In this document: in pieces, positions 29,586 through 39,691 of the stretch
Numbering within the stretch: position 1 is the stretch's first letter
Layout of the letters: each line of letters opens with the position of its first letter
NCBI GenBank assembly: GCA_022508565.1
Contig: JAFLUY010000002.1
Coordinates: forward strand, 117,909 to 181,908
Origin: Erysipelotrichales bacterium
GTDB taxonomy: Bacteria; Bacillota_I; Bacilli_A; RF39; UBA660
DNA length: 64,000 nt
Direction of reading: 5' to 3'
Notes under the pieces: model-generated
Told to the model about the DNA's origin: nothing
Databases searched by the model: none
What the model saw: the letters and a program-made list of their open reading frames with translations, nothing else
Position numbers and translations under genes: made by a program

Positions 29586-30308
29586 ATGACTTATGAAGAA
29601 CTTGTTCAACAAATTGATGGCGTAAGTTCATTTAAAGAAAAATTAAAATTATTAAATCAACATAAAGATTTGTTGTCTAAGCAGTACGAAACTGTAAAAG
29701 GTCAACCAAATACTTATGTTAAGTCAGCTGCTCAAGATAATGAAGTAGTTGAACCATTGCCTAATGAATTACCAAAATATACTTTTGATGTAAGTGAAGA
29801 ACAAAAAATGAAACATGTTCATAAAACAAATAGCTCAAAAAGTAAATTAGTAATTGTACCTTCATTACTAGTGAATAATGTCAAAATTGCTTTGAATGAA
29901 GCTAAAATTTCAGCAAAAGAAGAAAAGATCCAAAAAGCTGAAAAGCCTAAAAGAAAGAACTTACTCCTTGCAGGAATTCAAAAAGTATCTAGCGCCAAAG
30001 CTTTCTTAGTATCTATTCCAAGAAACACTATTGGTCGATTAATTAATTTCACTTTATATAAATATGGTGAATGGTATGTGAATGAATTAGATAAAGATTT
30101 AGAAGACGATAGACTTGATAGATTAGAAGATGCAGAAAAGATTGACCACATGTATCAAAAAGAACAACACAAACAAGCAGTAGCTGACATGACAGCAGCA
30201 CTAAAAGAAAATGATGAATTAATAATACAAGCTCAAAAAGAATACATTAATGAACTTAATGCATTTAATCTAGAACCAGAACCTGAAAGTGCGAATCTTA
30301 CAAGATAA
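29586..30308 (+). CDS. Hypothetical protein
   Basis: Intact ORF with GAGGTGAT SD; charged helices. Confidence 0.55.
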   Translation: MTYEELVQQIDGVSSFKEKLKLLNQHKDLLSKQYETVKGQPNTYVKSAAQDNEVVEPLPNELPKYTFDVSEEQKMKHVHKTNSSKSKLVIVPSLLVNNVKIALNEAKISAKEEKIQKAEKPKRKNLLLAGIQKVSSAKAFLVSIPRNTIGRLINFTLYKYGEWYVNELDKDLEDDRLDRLEDAEKIDHMYQKEQHKQAVADMTAALKENDELIIQAQKEYINELNAFNLEPEPESANLTR

Positions 30309-30334
30309 TAAGTAATCAACTTATTATCTTTTTT
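30303..30334 (+). terminator. Rho-independent terminator
   Basis: GATAATAAG-TAATCAA-CTTATTATC + T-run. Confidence 0.8.
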
Positions 30335-30377
30335 ATTTTTATAAAGTACGATATAATTAATTTATCAGGGTGATGAC

Positions 30378-32063
30378 ATGAAAAAATTTAATGAATTAAA
30401 ATATGAACGCATAAACTTTGACGAGACAATAGAGAAAATCGAATCTTTAACTAACGAATTAGAGATGACAAAAGATTATGAATCATTTATTCAACTAACT
30501 AGAGAGATTATCTCAATCCAAAATCATATTGAAGAAATGTTTGACTATGCTGATATTAGAAATATGCGTGATAGCAAAGACGAATTTTATGAAAGCGAAA
30601 TAAGCTATTGGACTGAATTTAAACCTAAATTCGATATCTTATTTTTGCCATTCTATAAAATTATTATAAATTCTTCTTTTAAAGAAAGACTACTCGAGAT
30701 AATTCCATCTAATTTCTTTAGTACAATAGAATATCAACTTAAAACAACTTCTGAAGAAGTAGTTCTTTTACAAAAACATGAAAGTGAATTAAAAAATGAA
30801 TATAAAGCACTTAATGCATCAAAAATAATGTTTGATGGAAAAGAAGAAAATAGAGCATTTGTTGCAAGCTTTTTCAGTGATAAAGATAGAGCTACACGTA
30901 AAAAAGCGCATGATGCTATAAATGATTATTATTATTCAAAACAAAAAGAATATGATAAATTGCTATTTGATTTAGTTAAGACAAGAAATGAAATAGCCGG
31001 GTGTTTAGGTTTTGATAACTATGTAGCTTATAGTTTATATAAATTAAGAAGGTTTGGTTATAACTATGATGATATAAAAGTATTTAGAGATAATATAAAA
31101 AAATATTTTGTTCCTCTAAATAAAAAATTATCTGAATGGCAAAAAGAAGAACTAGGTCTTGAAAAGTTAGAATATTATGATACAGTTTTCTTTAGTGAAA
31201 TGCCAAAGTCAAAATATATTGGGGCTGATATGTTAAGAAAATTATCTTCAGCATTAAAGAGTATTGATTCTAACCTAGCTACATTTTTTGATGAAATGCT
31301 AGAAAATGGTTATATAGATTTATTACAAAGAGATAATAAAGTTAATTTTTCAATTACCAATTATTTATCTGAATCTGGCATACCAACAATAACAGGAAAC
31401 TTTAAAAATAACTATAATGATATTTTTGTAACGACACATGAATTGGGACACTCGTATCAAAAACATTGTGCATCAATAAAAGATAGAGATTATATAGTTT
31501 CATCTTTATTAAAATATCCAACTCTTGAGATTGCTGAAATGTTTTCTCATGCAATGGAATTAATATCACTAGCTTATCTTCCTCACTTTTTTTCGGATGA
31601 TGATTATAAAAAGTTTTGTTTCATGAAAATATATACTTTTGTTTCTATGCTACCATATATATGTTTAGTAGATGAATTTCAAGAAAGTATTTATTCAAAT
31701 ATAAATTTAACTGTTGAAGATATAAGAAAAACATGGTTAGATTTAGCTAAAAAATATGGCTTGAAATACCACGAATCCGGACATATTAACATTAAATCTG
31801 GTGGTTACTTTTATCGCCAGTCACATTTATATTTAGATCCTTTCTATTATATTGATTATGCTCTTTCTTATTTTGGAGCTTTCATATTATGGGATAATTG
31901 TAAAGAATCTTTAGATTTGTTTAGAGAAATTGGTGGAATCGCATCATATTATTCATTTGATGAACTCATCCATAAATATGGATTACCAAACCCTTTTAAA
32001 GAAGAAACTGTTCATCATATCGCTAAGACTTTAGAAAATGAACTTATAAGTAAAAGACCATAA
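30378..32063 (+). CDS. M3 family oligoendopeptidase
   Basis: FVTTHELGHSYQKH (HExxH), DKDRATRKKAHDAINDYYY; PepF/M3-like. Confidence 0.88.
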   Translation: MKKFNELKYERINFDETIEKIESLTNELEMTKDYESFIQLTREIISIQNHIEEMFDYADIRNMRDSKDEFYESEISYWTEFKPKFDILFLPFYKIIINSSFKERLLEIIPSNFFSTIEYQLKTTSEEVVLLQKHESELKNEYKALNASKIMFDGKEENRAFVASFFSDKDRATRKKAHDAINDYYYSKQKEYDKLLFDLVKTRNEIAGCLGFDNYVAYSLYKLRRFGYNYDDIKVFRDNIKKYFVPLNKKLSEWQKEELGLEKLEYYDTVFFSEMPKSKYIGADMLRKLSSALKSIDSNLATFFDEMLENGYIDLLQRDNKVNFSITNYLSESGIPTITGNFKNNYNDIFVTTHELGHSYQKHCASIKDRDYIVSSLLKYPTLEIAEMFSHAMELISLAYLPHFFSDDDYKKFCFMKIYTFVSMLPYICLVDEFQESIYSNINLTVEDIRKTWLDLAKKYGLKYHESGHINIKSGGYFYRQSHLYLDPFYYIDYALSYFGAFILWDNCKESLDLFREIGGIASYYSFDELIHKYGLPNPFKEETVHHIAKTLENELISKRP

Positions 32064-32112
32064 AGAGAATAAATAAAATTCTCTTTTTTTCATATACTTA
32101 ACTGGTGATACA

Positions 32113-34020
32113 ATGTTTCAAGATAATTATAAGAATCGCGTGTTAGTAGTTTTTTTAGTAGTTATATTATTATTTGTTTTAGTTATATGTAAAATATTTT
32201 TTATTCAAGTAATTCAGTATGACAAATTAAATGATTTAGCAAATGATTTATGGAGTAGAAATCTTCCAATCACAGCAGATCGTGGAAAAATAACCGATCG
32301 TAATGGAGTAGTGTTAGCCGATAATATTACAACTACTTCTTTAGTGGTTGTTCCAAATCAAATTGAAAATAAAGAAGAAGTTGCAAGAGCTATATCTGAT
32401 ATTTTAGGTGTTTCCTATGATGATATTTATAAACACTTAAATAAGAAAACAAGCATTGAAAGAATACACCCAGAAGGAAGACAATTAAGCTATGAAGTAG
32501 CAGATAAAATAAATGCTTTAAATTATGATGGAGTTTATCTTTTAAAAGAATCAAAAAGATATTATCCGTACAAAACTCTTCTTTCTCATGTTTTAGGCTA
32601 TGTCGGAATAGATAATCAAGGCCTATCAGGAATTGAAAGTTATTATGATGAATATCTAACTGGTGAAGACGGAATGATTAAATATTATTCAGATGGAAAA
32701 GGAAAAAGAATAGATAAAGCATCATCATACACATCTCCTCAAGAAGGTTTAACTATTAATTTAACAATAGATATAAATATTCAAGAAGCAATAGAAAGAG
32801 AACTTGATAATGCCGTTTCTAAATATAATCCAGAACAAGCTTTAATAGTTGTAGCTAACCCTAAAACTGGGGAGATTCTAGGCATGTCTAGTAGACCTAA
32901 CTTCGATTCTAATAATTATAAACTTTATAATACAGAGGTAATTAATCGTAACTTACCTATATTTAATACCTATGAACCAGGATCAACTTTTAAAGTAATT
33001 ACTTTAGCTTCTGCAATAGAAGAAAAGAAAGTAAATATTTTTGAAGATGATTACTATGACTCAGGATCAATAAATGTTGAAGGATCAAGAATAAAATGCT
33101 GGAAAGCAGGAGGACACGGTGCTCAAAGAATGCTTGATGTTGTTAAAAACTCTTGCAATCCTGGTTTTGTAATAATGGGACAAAGACTAGGGAAAGTTAC
33201 ACTAATGAGTTATATAAAAAAATTTGGTTTTGGTGAAAAAACAGGAATTGATTTGTCTGGTGAAGAGAATGGTATACTTTTTAAAGTAGAGAATATGGGC
33301 CCAGTAGAAACAGCAACTACAGCTTTTGGCCAAGGTGTATCTGTAACTCCAATTCAACAAGTTATGGGAGTATCTGCTGCTATTAATGGAGGTTCTTTAT
33401 ATACGCCTTATATAGTAAAATCTATTTCTAATCCACAAACTTATGAAGTTTTAAAACAATATGAACCGGTATTTAAAAGACGTGTTATTAGTGAAGAAAC
33501 ATCAAAACTTGTGCGTTTTGCTTTAGAAAGTGTAGTAGCACAAGGGACAGGAAGAAATGCTTATATAAATAATTACAGAGTTGGTGGAAAAACTGGAACA
33601 GCTCAAAAAGTTCAAAATGGTGCTTATATGGATGGAAACTATATTTTATCTTTTATAGGTTTTATGCCGGCCAATGATCCTAGTGTTGTTGCCTATGTTG
33701 CTATCGATAATCCAAAGGGAGTAGTGCAATATGGTGGAACAGTAGCAGCCCCAATTGCTAAGTCAGTTTTACAAAGTTGTATTGATATTTTAGGTATTGA
33801 AAAGAGCAAATCAGATATAACTCGTGAATATGAACTTTGGGATATTAAATATTTTGAAGTTCCTGATGTTACGGGTATGGATAAAACGACAGCCAGAAAA
33901 ACTTTAACTGAACACTTCAGTGTTGAATATTCTGGAAACGGTGATACAGTAATCTATCAAGCACCAAGTAAAGGTGAATATATAAAAGAAGGAGATAAAG
34001 TCAAATTGATGCTTAATTAA
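32113..34020 (+). CDS. Penicillin-binding transpeptidase with PASTA domain (SpoVD/PBP2-like)
   Basis: ADRGKITDRNGVVLADN, YEPGSTFKVITLAS (SxxK), KNSCN (SxN), VGGKTGTAQK (KTG), C-terminal PASTA. Confidence 0.92.
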   Translation: MFQDNYKNRVLVVFLVVILLFVLVICKIFFIQVIQYDKLNDLANDLWSRNLPITADRGKITDRNGVVLADNITTTSLVVVPNQIENKEEVARAISDILGVSYDDIYKHLNKKTSIERIHPEGRQLSYEVADKINALNYDGVYLLKESKRYYPYKTLLSHVLGYVGIDNQGLSGIESYYDEYLTGEDGMIKYYSDGKGKRIDKASSYTSPQEGLTINLTIDINIQEAIERELDNAVSKYNPEQALIVVANPKTGEILGMSSRPNFDSNNYKLYNTEVINRNLPIFNTYEPGSTFKVITLASAIEEKKVNIFEDDYYDSGSINVEGSRIKCWKAGGHGAQRMLDVVKNSCNPGFVIMGQRLGKVTLMSYIKKFGFGEKTGIDLSGEENGILFKVENMGPVETATTAFGQGVSVTPIQQVMGVSAAINGGSLYTPYIVKSISNPQTYEVLKQYEPVFKRRVISEETSKLVRFALESVVAQGTGRNAYINNYRVGGKTGTAQKVQNGAYMDGNYILSFIGFMPANDPSVVAYVAIDNPKGVVQYGGTVAAPIAKSVLQSCIDILGIEKSKSDITREYELWDIKYFEVPDVTGMDKTTARKTLTEHFSVEYSGNGDTVIYQAPSKGEYIKEGDKVKLMLN

Positions 34021-34095
34021 CATTTTAATGCCAATAAAATGTTATTTTTGTTTAAATTATCGATATTTTTTGATATTATTATTATAGGTGATACT

Positions 34096-35949
34096 ATGGA
34101 TGTCGAAACTTTTACAAATAATGTAGCGTCTGCTCATAATAAATGTAGTACAGAAATTAAGGAAAATTTAGTTTCTATTTTTGCTGCCGAAGAACAAGAC
34201 ATCAGACAGAGATTAACAGAAATTATTAAAGGGTATTTTCCTGCCTTTCAAACATGGAAGATATCTGATCTTTTAGATGCGTCTTTTAAAAGTTTTAAAG
34301 AAACTCAAAATGCAATTGGAAATCAAATATCTGAAAAAGTTGAGATAGCAACCAAATCAGCCGTACGTATGTCATCAAAGATACCTATGGAAAGAGTTAG
34401 TTCAGCATTTAGTACTCTAGTTCATGAATTATTGACTGATAACGCTTTAAATCAAATTGAAGTGCCAGCAGCTGAAATGCTTAGTAGCATAAATAGCTAT
34501 CTTAAAAAGAATGAAGCAGCAGAATTATATACACAAGAAAAAGAAACTTTTGATAGTTTAGTTAGAGTAAATGTTAGTCTTGATGACTATATTTCAAACT
34601 TAGTACAAAAGGTTAAAAAATCATCACAAAATATATTAGGTGAGATTTTTGAAGGATATGTTAAAGATATTATATCAAGAATTGAAGAATATCTTGAAAA
34701 GTCGGCATTAGACATTACTACAAAAGTAAATCTTGCAACTGCTCTTAGAACAGCAGGATATTCAATTGCTGTTGAAGAAGCTAGCTTGATTTTAACTGAT
34801 ATAGAAAATAACAAAAAATATGAATTAGAGAAAAAAGAAGGTAACACTTATACAACAACTGATGGAAGTATCACGATTGTTGAAGATACTGATATAAGAT
34901 TTAAAAATGCGAATTCAGTATTAACTATAGGAGATAAAACCATTTGTGTCGGTACAGAAGAAAATCCATATCACATGATAATATCACAAGATTATGAAAA
35001 TCATTTTGAAGTTTATTATAATACAATACAAGAAAATGATTTAGTAAAAACAAGATTAATAATTGATACTATAAGCGTTTTATGGCCTGGAATAATAAAA
35101 AGTTTAGAAGAATATGCTGGATTTAGAGAACTTAGAGAAACTGCTAAAACAGCTGATGAATCAAAGAATAAATTCTATAAAGATGAAAATGGAATTGATA
35201 GAATAAATGAAACTCATAAAGAAGAATTATATGAAGCAGCTCATATTTTAGGATTTGAACTAACAAGTGATGAACTAGGAACATATTTTGAAAAAAGTGG
35301 AGAAAAACATAAAATCATCTATGAAAATGATTTAGTTAAATTTGAAGATGATCCTAGTATAACAATAACACTAGATTTATATATACTTGGTAAATTTGAA
35401 CTTATTGGGCCAATGTTAAAATATACTGATTCAAGCCGTGGAATTACATTAATCGCAAATGAAGATTTAAGTCACATGAGCTTACATATTCGCAATAATG
35501 CATATTTGATGGATTATGAAGATAAAGCAAAATATGGAATGAGAAAAGCAGGGAAAAAGGTAGAAAGTCATCCAATTATTAGAGGAGAAGTTGAATCTGT
35601 ATTTGAAGAATACATGCCAAACGCTTTAAAACGTTTTAACCAAAAATATGTAAGTCCAAATATTCCAAGACCAGCTGCATTACATCCACTAGATGAATTT
35701 GAATTAACTGATGATAAAACGGTAGAACAAGCAAAAGAACCAGAAGTATTAGTTGAATCAAATAAAATTACAGATTTACTTGCTGAATTAGCAAGAGATC
35801 AAGAACTTCAAGAAGAAATTGAACCAGACGTACAAGGTAACAGTTTACCAACAATACTAGATGAAGACTACCAAGGACAAATTGTAAACTTACTAGATGG
35901 TGATCCATCACTTGTTGATGAAATTGGTACATCAAGATTAGGTATGTAA
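34096..35949 (+). CDS. Hypothetical protein
   Basis: Intact 617-codon ORF; SD AGGTGAT and ATG 34096 preferred over track start 34039. Confidence 0.55.
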   Translation: MDVETFTNNVASAHNKCSTEIKENLVSIFAAEEQDIRQRLTEIIKGYFPAFQTWKISDLLDASFKSFKETQNAIGNQISEKVEIATKSAVRMSSKIPMERVSSAFSTLVHELLTDNALNQIEVPAAEMLSSINSYLKKNEAAELYTQEKETFDSLVRVNVSLDDYISNLVQKVKKSSQNILGEIFEGYVKDIISRIEEYLEKSALDITTKVNLATALRTAGYSIAVEEASLILTDIENNKKYELEKKEGNTYTTTDGSITIVEDTDIRFKNANSVLTIGDKTICVGTEENPYHMIISQDYENHFEVYYNTIQENDLVKTRLIIDTISVLWPGIIKSLEEYAGFRELRETAKTADESKNKFYKDENGIDRINETHKEELYEAAHILGFELTSDELGTYFEKSGEKHKIIYENDLVKFEDDPSITITLDLYILGKFELIGPMLKYTDSSRGITLIANEDLSHMSLHIRNNAYLMDYEDKAKYGMRKAGKKVESHPIIRGEVESVFEEYMPNALKRFNQKYVSPNIPRPAALHPLDEFELTDDKTVEQAKEPEVLVESNKITDLLAELARDQELQEEIEPDVQGNSLPTILDEDYQGQIVNLLDGDPSLVDEIGTSRLGM

Positions 35950-35974
35950 AAGAACGATTATTCGTTCTTTTTTG
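35948..35974 (+). terminator. Rho-independent terminator
   Basis: AAAAGAACGA-TTAT-TCGTTCTTTTTT. Confidence 0.85.
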
Positions 35975-36012
35975 TTATAAAATATTAAATTTTACATAAA
36001 ATATAAGTACAA

Positions 36013-36039
36013 TTAGCACTTTATATTGACAAGTGCTAA
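36013..36039 (+). promoter_or_regulatory. CIRCE operator (HrcA binding site)
   Basis: TTAGCACTT-N9-AAGTGCTAA, perfect 9-9-9 inverted repeat close to the CIRCE consensus. Confidence 0.93.
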
Positions 36040-36054
36040 TTTAGGTGGTAATAT
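36026..36054 (+). promoter_or_regulatory. SigA promoter overlapped by CIRCE
   Basis: TTGACA (36026-36031), 17-nt spacer, TAATAT (36049-36054). Confidence 0.85.
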
Positions 36055-36081
36055 AAGTTTGAAAGAAAGGAAAGTGGTATT

Positions 36082-36465
36082 ATGTTACCAAGCAGATTGT
36101 TCTTAGATGATTTCTTTGACGATTTTGATAAAAATAAAAAAATAGACAAAATGATGAAATGTGATATTTATGAGGAAGATGAGTTATATATTATTGAAAT
36201 GGATATGCCAGGAGCATCTAAACAAGATATTACATTAGATATTGAAAATGGTTATTTATCTATAACTTATAAAAAAGAAGAAAAAGATGTTGAAAAGAAA
36301 TATATCCATCGTGAAAGATTTAGTTATACTAACTGTTCTCGTAAATTCTATGTTGGAGATATTGATGAAGCAAAAGTAGATGCATCATTTAAAGATGGTA
36401 TATTAAAAATATCTTTACCAAAAAAAGAAAAAGAATCTTCTAAAAAAACTATAAATATTAACTAG
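36082..36465 (+). CDS. Hsp20/alpha-crystallin small heat shock protein
   Basis: YIIEMDMPGASKQDITLDIENGYLSI...DASFKDGILKISLPKKE. Confidence 0.92.
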   Translation: MLPSRLFLDDFFDDFDKNKKIDKMMKCDIYEEDELYIIEMDMPGASKQDITLDIENGYLSITYKKEEKDVEKKYIHRERFSYTNCSRKFYVGDIDEAKVDASFKDGILKISLPKKEKESSKKTININ

Positions 36466-36499
36466 TGATTTTCACTAGTTTTCTAATGGAGGGGTGTTT

Positions 36500-38602
36500 A
36501 TGTATCCAAACAATCAAGAAGAAAAGACTCTAGAAAAATATGGAAGAGATATAACAGAAGCTTACAAAAATAATAAAATTGATCCTGTGATAGGTCGCGA
36601 TGAAGAAATACGTAATTTAATACGTATACTTTGTCGCAAAACAAAAAATAATCCTTGTCTAATTGGAGATCCAGGTGTAGGAAAAACAGCAATTGTCGAA
36701 GGATTAGCAGGTAGAATTATAAAGGGTGATATTCCAGATACATTAAAAAATAAGCGAGTATGGGAACTAGACCTATCTGCACTAATTGCAGGAGCTAAAT
36801 ATCAAGGTGAATTTGAAGAAAGATTTAAAGCGGTTTTAAAAGAAATAGAAGATTCAGAAGGCGATATCATCATGTTTATTGATGAAATTCACATGATTAC
36901 TGGCGCTGGAACAAACGGTGCTATGAATGTTGGTAACATGTTAAAACCTATGTTGGCAAGAGGAGAGATTCGTCTAATTGGTGCAACAACTTTAAATGAA
37001 TATCGCGAATTTATTGAACGTGATGGTGCTTTAGAAAGAAGACTTCAAAAAATCATGGTAACTGAACCTACAACAGTTGATACTTTAACTATTTTAAGAG
37101 GATTAAAAGAAAGATTTGAATTATTTCACGGAGTAAATATTAAAGATGCTGCACTTGTTTCTGCAGTAAACTTATCAGATAGATATATTACAGATAGATA
37201 TTTACCAGATAAAGCCATTGATTTAGTAGACGAAGCATGTGCAACAATAAAGATGCAAATGAACTCAGTTCCAACTGAGCTTGATAATTTAAATCGTTCT
37301 ATTATGACTTTAGAGATTGAAAGAGAAGCTTTAAAGAATGAAAAAGATCAAAAATCAGTTGCAAGACTTCAAGAAATTGATGAAGAAATGACTTCATTAA
37401 AAGAGAAAAGTGATGAATACCGTAAAACATGGGAAGAAGAAAAGAATTTAAAAGGATTAATTAATTCTAAAAAAGAAAAATTAGATGAATTAAGATTTAA
37501 ACTTTCTCAAGCTGAAGATTCCTATGATTTAGAAACAGCTGCTCGTTTAAAACATGGGGAAATTCCTAAACTTGAAATGGAATTATCTCAATTAAAACTA
37601 AGTATGGATAATCAAATATTATCAGACACAGTTGATGCAGAAGATATTGCAAGCGTTGTAAGTAAATGGACAAATATTCCAATAACTAAACTAGTAAGTG
37701 GTGAAAAAGATAAACTTTTATCACTTAAAAGTAATCTTAAAAAACGCGTTAAAGGCCAAGATGATGCTTTAACTTTAGTAGCTGATGCAATTATTAGAGC
37801 AAGAAGTGGAATAAAAGATCCAAATAAACCAATTGGTTCGTTTATCTTTATGGGACCAACTGGTGTTGGCAAAACAGAAGTTGCTAAGTCACTTGCTTAT
37901 GAGTTATTTGATGATGAAAGACATATGATAAGAATTGACTGTTCTGAATATATGGAAGCATTCAATGTATCACGTCTTTTAGGGGCTCCTCCAGGATATG
38001 TCGGTTATGAAGAGGGTGGAGAATTAACTGAAGCGGTTAGACGTAATCCTTATTCTATCGTTTTATTTGATGAAATAGAAAAAGCTCATCCAGATGTTTT
38101 TAATATTTTACTTCAAATACTTGATGATGGAAGAATTACTGATTCACAAGGTAGAACAGTTGACTTTAAAAACACAATTATTATTATGACTTCTAATTTA
38201 GGAAGTGAAATTATTCTAAATAACGAAGATAATCGCGATGAACTAGTAATGAATTTACTAAAGTCAACATTCCGTCCAGAACTTATTAATAGAATAGATG
38301 AAATAATAACATTTAATTCAATAACTAAAGAAGTAACATATGAAATACTAGATAGATTAATAAGTGATTTAAATATTCGTCTAAATCAAATGTCAATTAA
38401 TATATCGTTAAGTAATGAAGCAAAAGAAAACATTGTTGAAAAATCTTATACTAGAGAATTTGGTGCTCGTCCACTTAAAAGATATATAACTAAAAATATT
38501 GAGAATTTAATATCTCAATACATATTATCAGAAGAAATAAAAGATAATACGAATTTACTTATTGATATTAATAATGATAATTATGTAATAAAAAATGTAT
38601 AA
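36500..38602 (+). CDS. clpB: ClpB-type AAA+ disaggregase lacking the N-terminal Clp_N domain
   Basis: LEKYGRDITEAYKNNKIDPVIGRDEEI at the N-terminus, two Walker A (GDPGVGKTA, GPTGVGKTE), ClpB-like middle domain (AARLKHGEIPKLEMELSQL), no [LIV]GF ClpP loop seen. Confidence 0.85.
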   Translation: MYPNNQEEKTLEKYGRDITEAYKNNKIDPVIGRDEEIRNLIRILCRKTKNNPCLIGDPGVGKTAIVEGLAGRIIKGDIPDTLKNKRVWELDLSALIAGAKYQGEFEERFKAVLKEIEDSEGDIIMFIDEIHMITGAGTNGAMNVGNMLKPMLARGEIRLIGATTLNEYREFIERDGALERRLQKIMVTEPTTVDTLTILRGLKERFELFHGVNIKDAALVSAVNLSDRYITDRYLPDKAIDLVDEACATIKMQMNSVPTELDNLNRSIMTLEIEREALKNEKDQKSVARLQEIDEEMTSLKEKSDEYRKTWEEEKNLKGLINSKKEKLDELRFKLSQAEDSYDLETAARLKHGEIPKLEMELSQLKLSMDNQILSDTVDAEDIASVVSKWTNIPITKLVSGEKDKLLSLKSNLKKRVKGQDDALTLVADAIIRARSGIKDPNKPIGSFIFMGPTGVGKTEVAKSLAYELFDDERHMIRIDCSEYMEAFNVSRLLGAPPGYVGYEEGGELTEAVRRNPYSIVLFDEIEKAHPDVFNILLQILDDGRITDSQGRTVDFKNTIIIMTSNLGSEIILNNEDNRDELVMNLLKSTFRPELINRIDEIITFNSITKEVTYEILDRLISDLNIRLNQMSINISLSNEAKENIVEKSYTREFGARPLKRYITKNIENLISQYILSEEIKDNTNLLIDINNDNYVIKNV

Positions 38603-38675
38603 AATATAAATTATTACTAATAATATTAATGTGATAATTATAATAGTTCTTATAATTATCATAGATTTCTCTAAA

Positions 38676-38702
38676 GGCATACATTAATGTATGTCTTTTC
38701 TT
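38676..38702 (+). terminator. Rho-independent terminator
   Basis: AGGCATACATTAATGTATGTCTTTT. Confidence 0.65.
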
Positions 38703-38741
38703 ATTTATTAATCTTTGGTAAAATATACCCAGGTGTTAAAT

Positions 38742-39044
38742 ATGAAATATGATGATAACTTTAAATATATGGTTGGTGGGTATTTTGGCATAAAAACAAT
38801 GGACGAATATCAATCAAAACTATATTTTTTAAAAGAAGCTGAAGAATATATAAAAAGATATGTTGAAGTGAGCGGGCAAGATTTAGATTATAAGAAAATA
38901 GCAAAAGAAATAGAAAATAATGAATCATTAAAAGAAAAACTTCAAGACAGTTTAATGCTTTTAAATGATATGAAAGGACCAATAGAATTAGTTATTTTAA
39001 TAAAAAGAAAAATAAAAGAAATAAAATATAATGAAAGCCATTAA
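38742..39044 (+). CDS. Hypothetical small protein
   Basis: ATG 38742 after AGGTG SD. Confidence 0.5.
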   Translation: MKYDDNFKYMVGGYFGIKTMDEYQSKLYFLKEAEEYIKRYVEVSGQDLDYKKIAKEIENNESLKEKLQDSLMLLNDMKGPIELVILIKRKIKEIKYNESH

Positions 39045-39065
39045 TTTATTAGTGGCTTTTTTTGT
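39032..39065 (+). terminator. Rho-independent terminator
   Basis: AAAGCCA...TGGCTTTTTTT. Confidence 0.75.
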
Positions 39066-39070
39066 GTAAT

Positions 39071-39099
39071 TTGACAATAATATCGATATTTGATATCAT
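39071..39099 (+). promoter_or_regulatory. SigA-type promoter
   Basis: TTGACA, 17-nt spacer, TATCAT. Confidence 0.6.
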
Positions 39100-39125
39100 A
39101 TACCGCAATTCAAGGGGGTATTGGT

Positions 39126-39599
39126 GTGAGAATAGATAGAATTATGGGGGTTGTTCTATCGATCTTAATATTTTCATTCTATACAATTAAACATATAGAT
39201 ATTGAAAATGATAACAATCCATTTGAATTAATTGGTGATAATGGGTTTATAAGTGAAAATGTTGTTAATTTAGATGATAAGGTACTAAGTGATAACAGTT
39301 CTTATAGCAATATTATTGAGTATAAAAATACTAATAATTATCCTGTAGAGCTAAATAAAAATGACATAACAATTAAATGCACTGGTACTGGTTCTACTAA
39401 AGAAGAAGATGAATATTTAGTAAGTAATAACTATATTATTAATGCTAAGTTTTCAGAAGAAAAAAACAGCACCTTATATAACTCATTATTAGTACCAAAA
39501 GGTCGTACTATTTATATTTATATAATTAGTGAATATAACGGTCCTTTACCAACAAACCAAGTTAGCTGTGATTACAGCGTTAATATTACATCTAGCTAA
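39126..39599 (+). CDS. Exported hypothetical protein
   Basis: GTG start after GGGGG SD; N-terminal hydrophobic segment RIMGVVLSILIFSFYTI. Confidence 0.55.
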   Translation: MRIDRIMGVVLSILIFSFYTIKHIDIENDNNPFELIGDNGFISENVVNLDDKVLSDNSSYSNIIEYKNTNNYPVELNKNDITIKCTGTGSTKEEDEYLVSNNYIINAKFSEEKNSTLYNSLLVPKGRTIYIYIISEYNGPLPTNQVSCDYSVNITSS

Positions 39600-39600
39600 T

Positions 39601-39629
39601 TTGACAAAAGGCTTATAATTTGCTATTAT
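39601..39629 (+). promoter_or_regulatory. SigA-type promoter of sortase gene
   Basis: TTGACA, 17-nt spacer, TATTAT. Confidence 0.65.
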
Positions 39630-39691
39630 ATGCCACATAAGTTTGGGGTAAATGCGAACTTAAAAAGAATAAAAAGGGGGAAATCATTATT

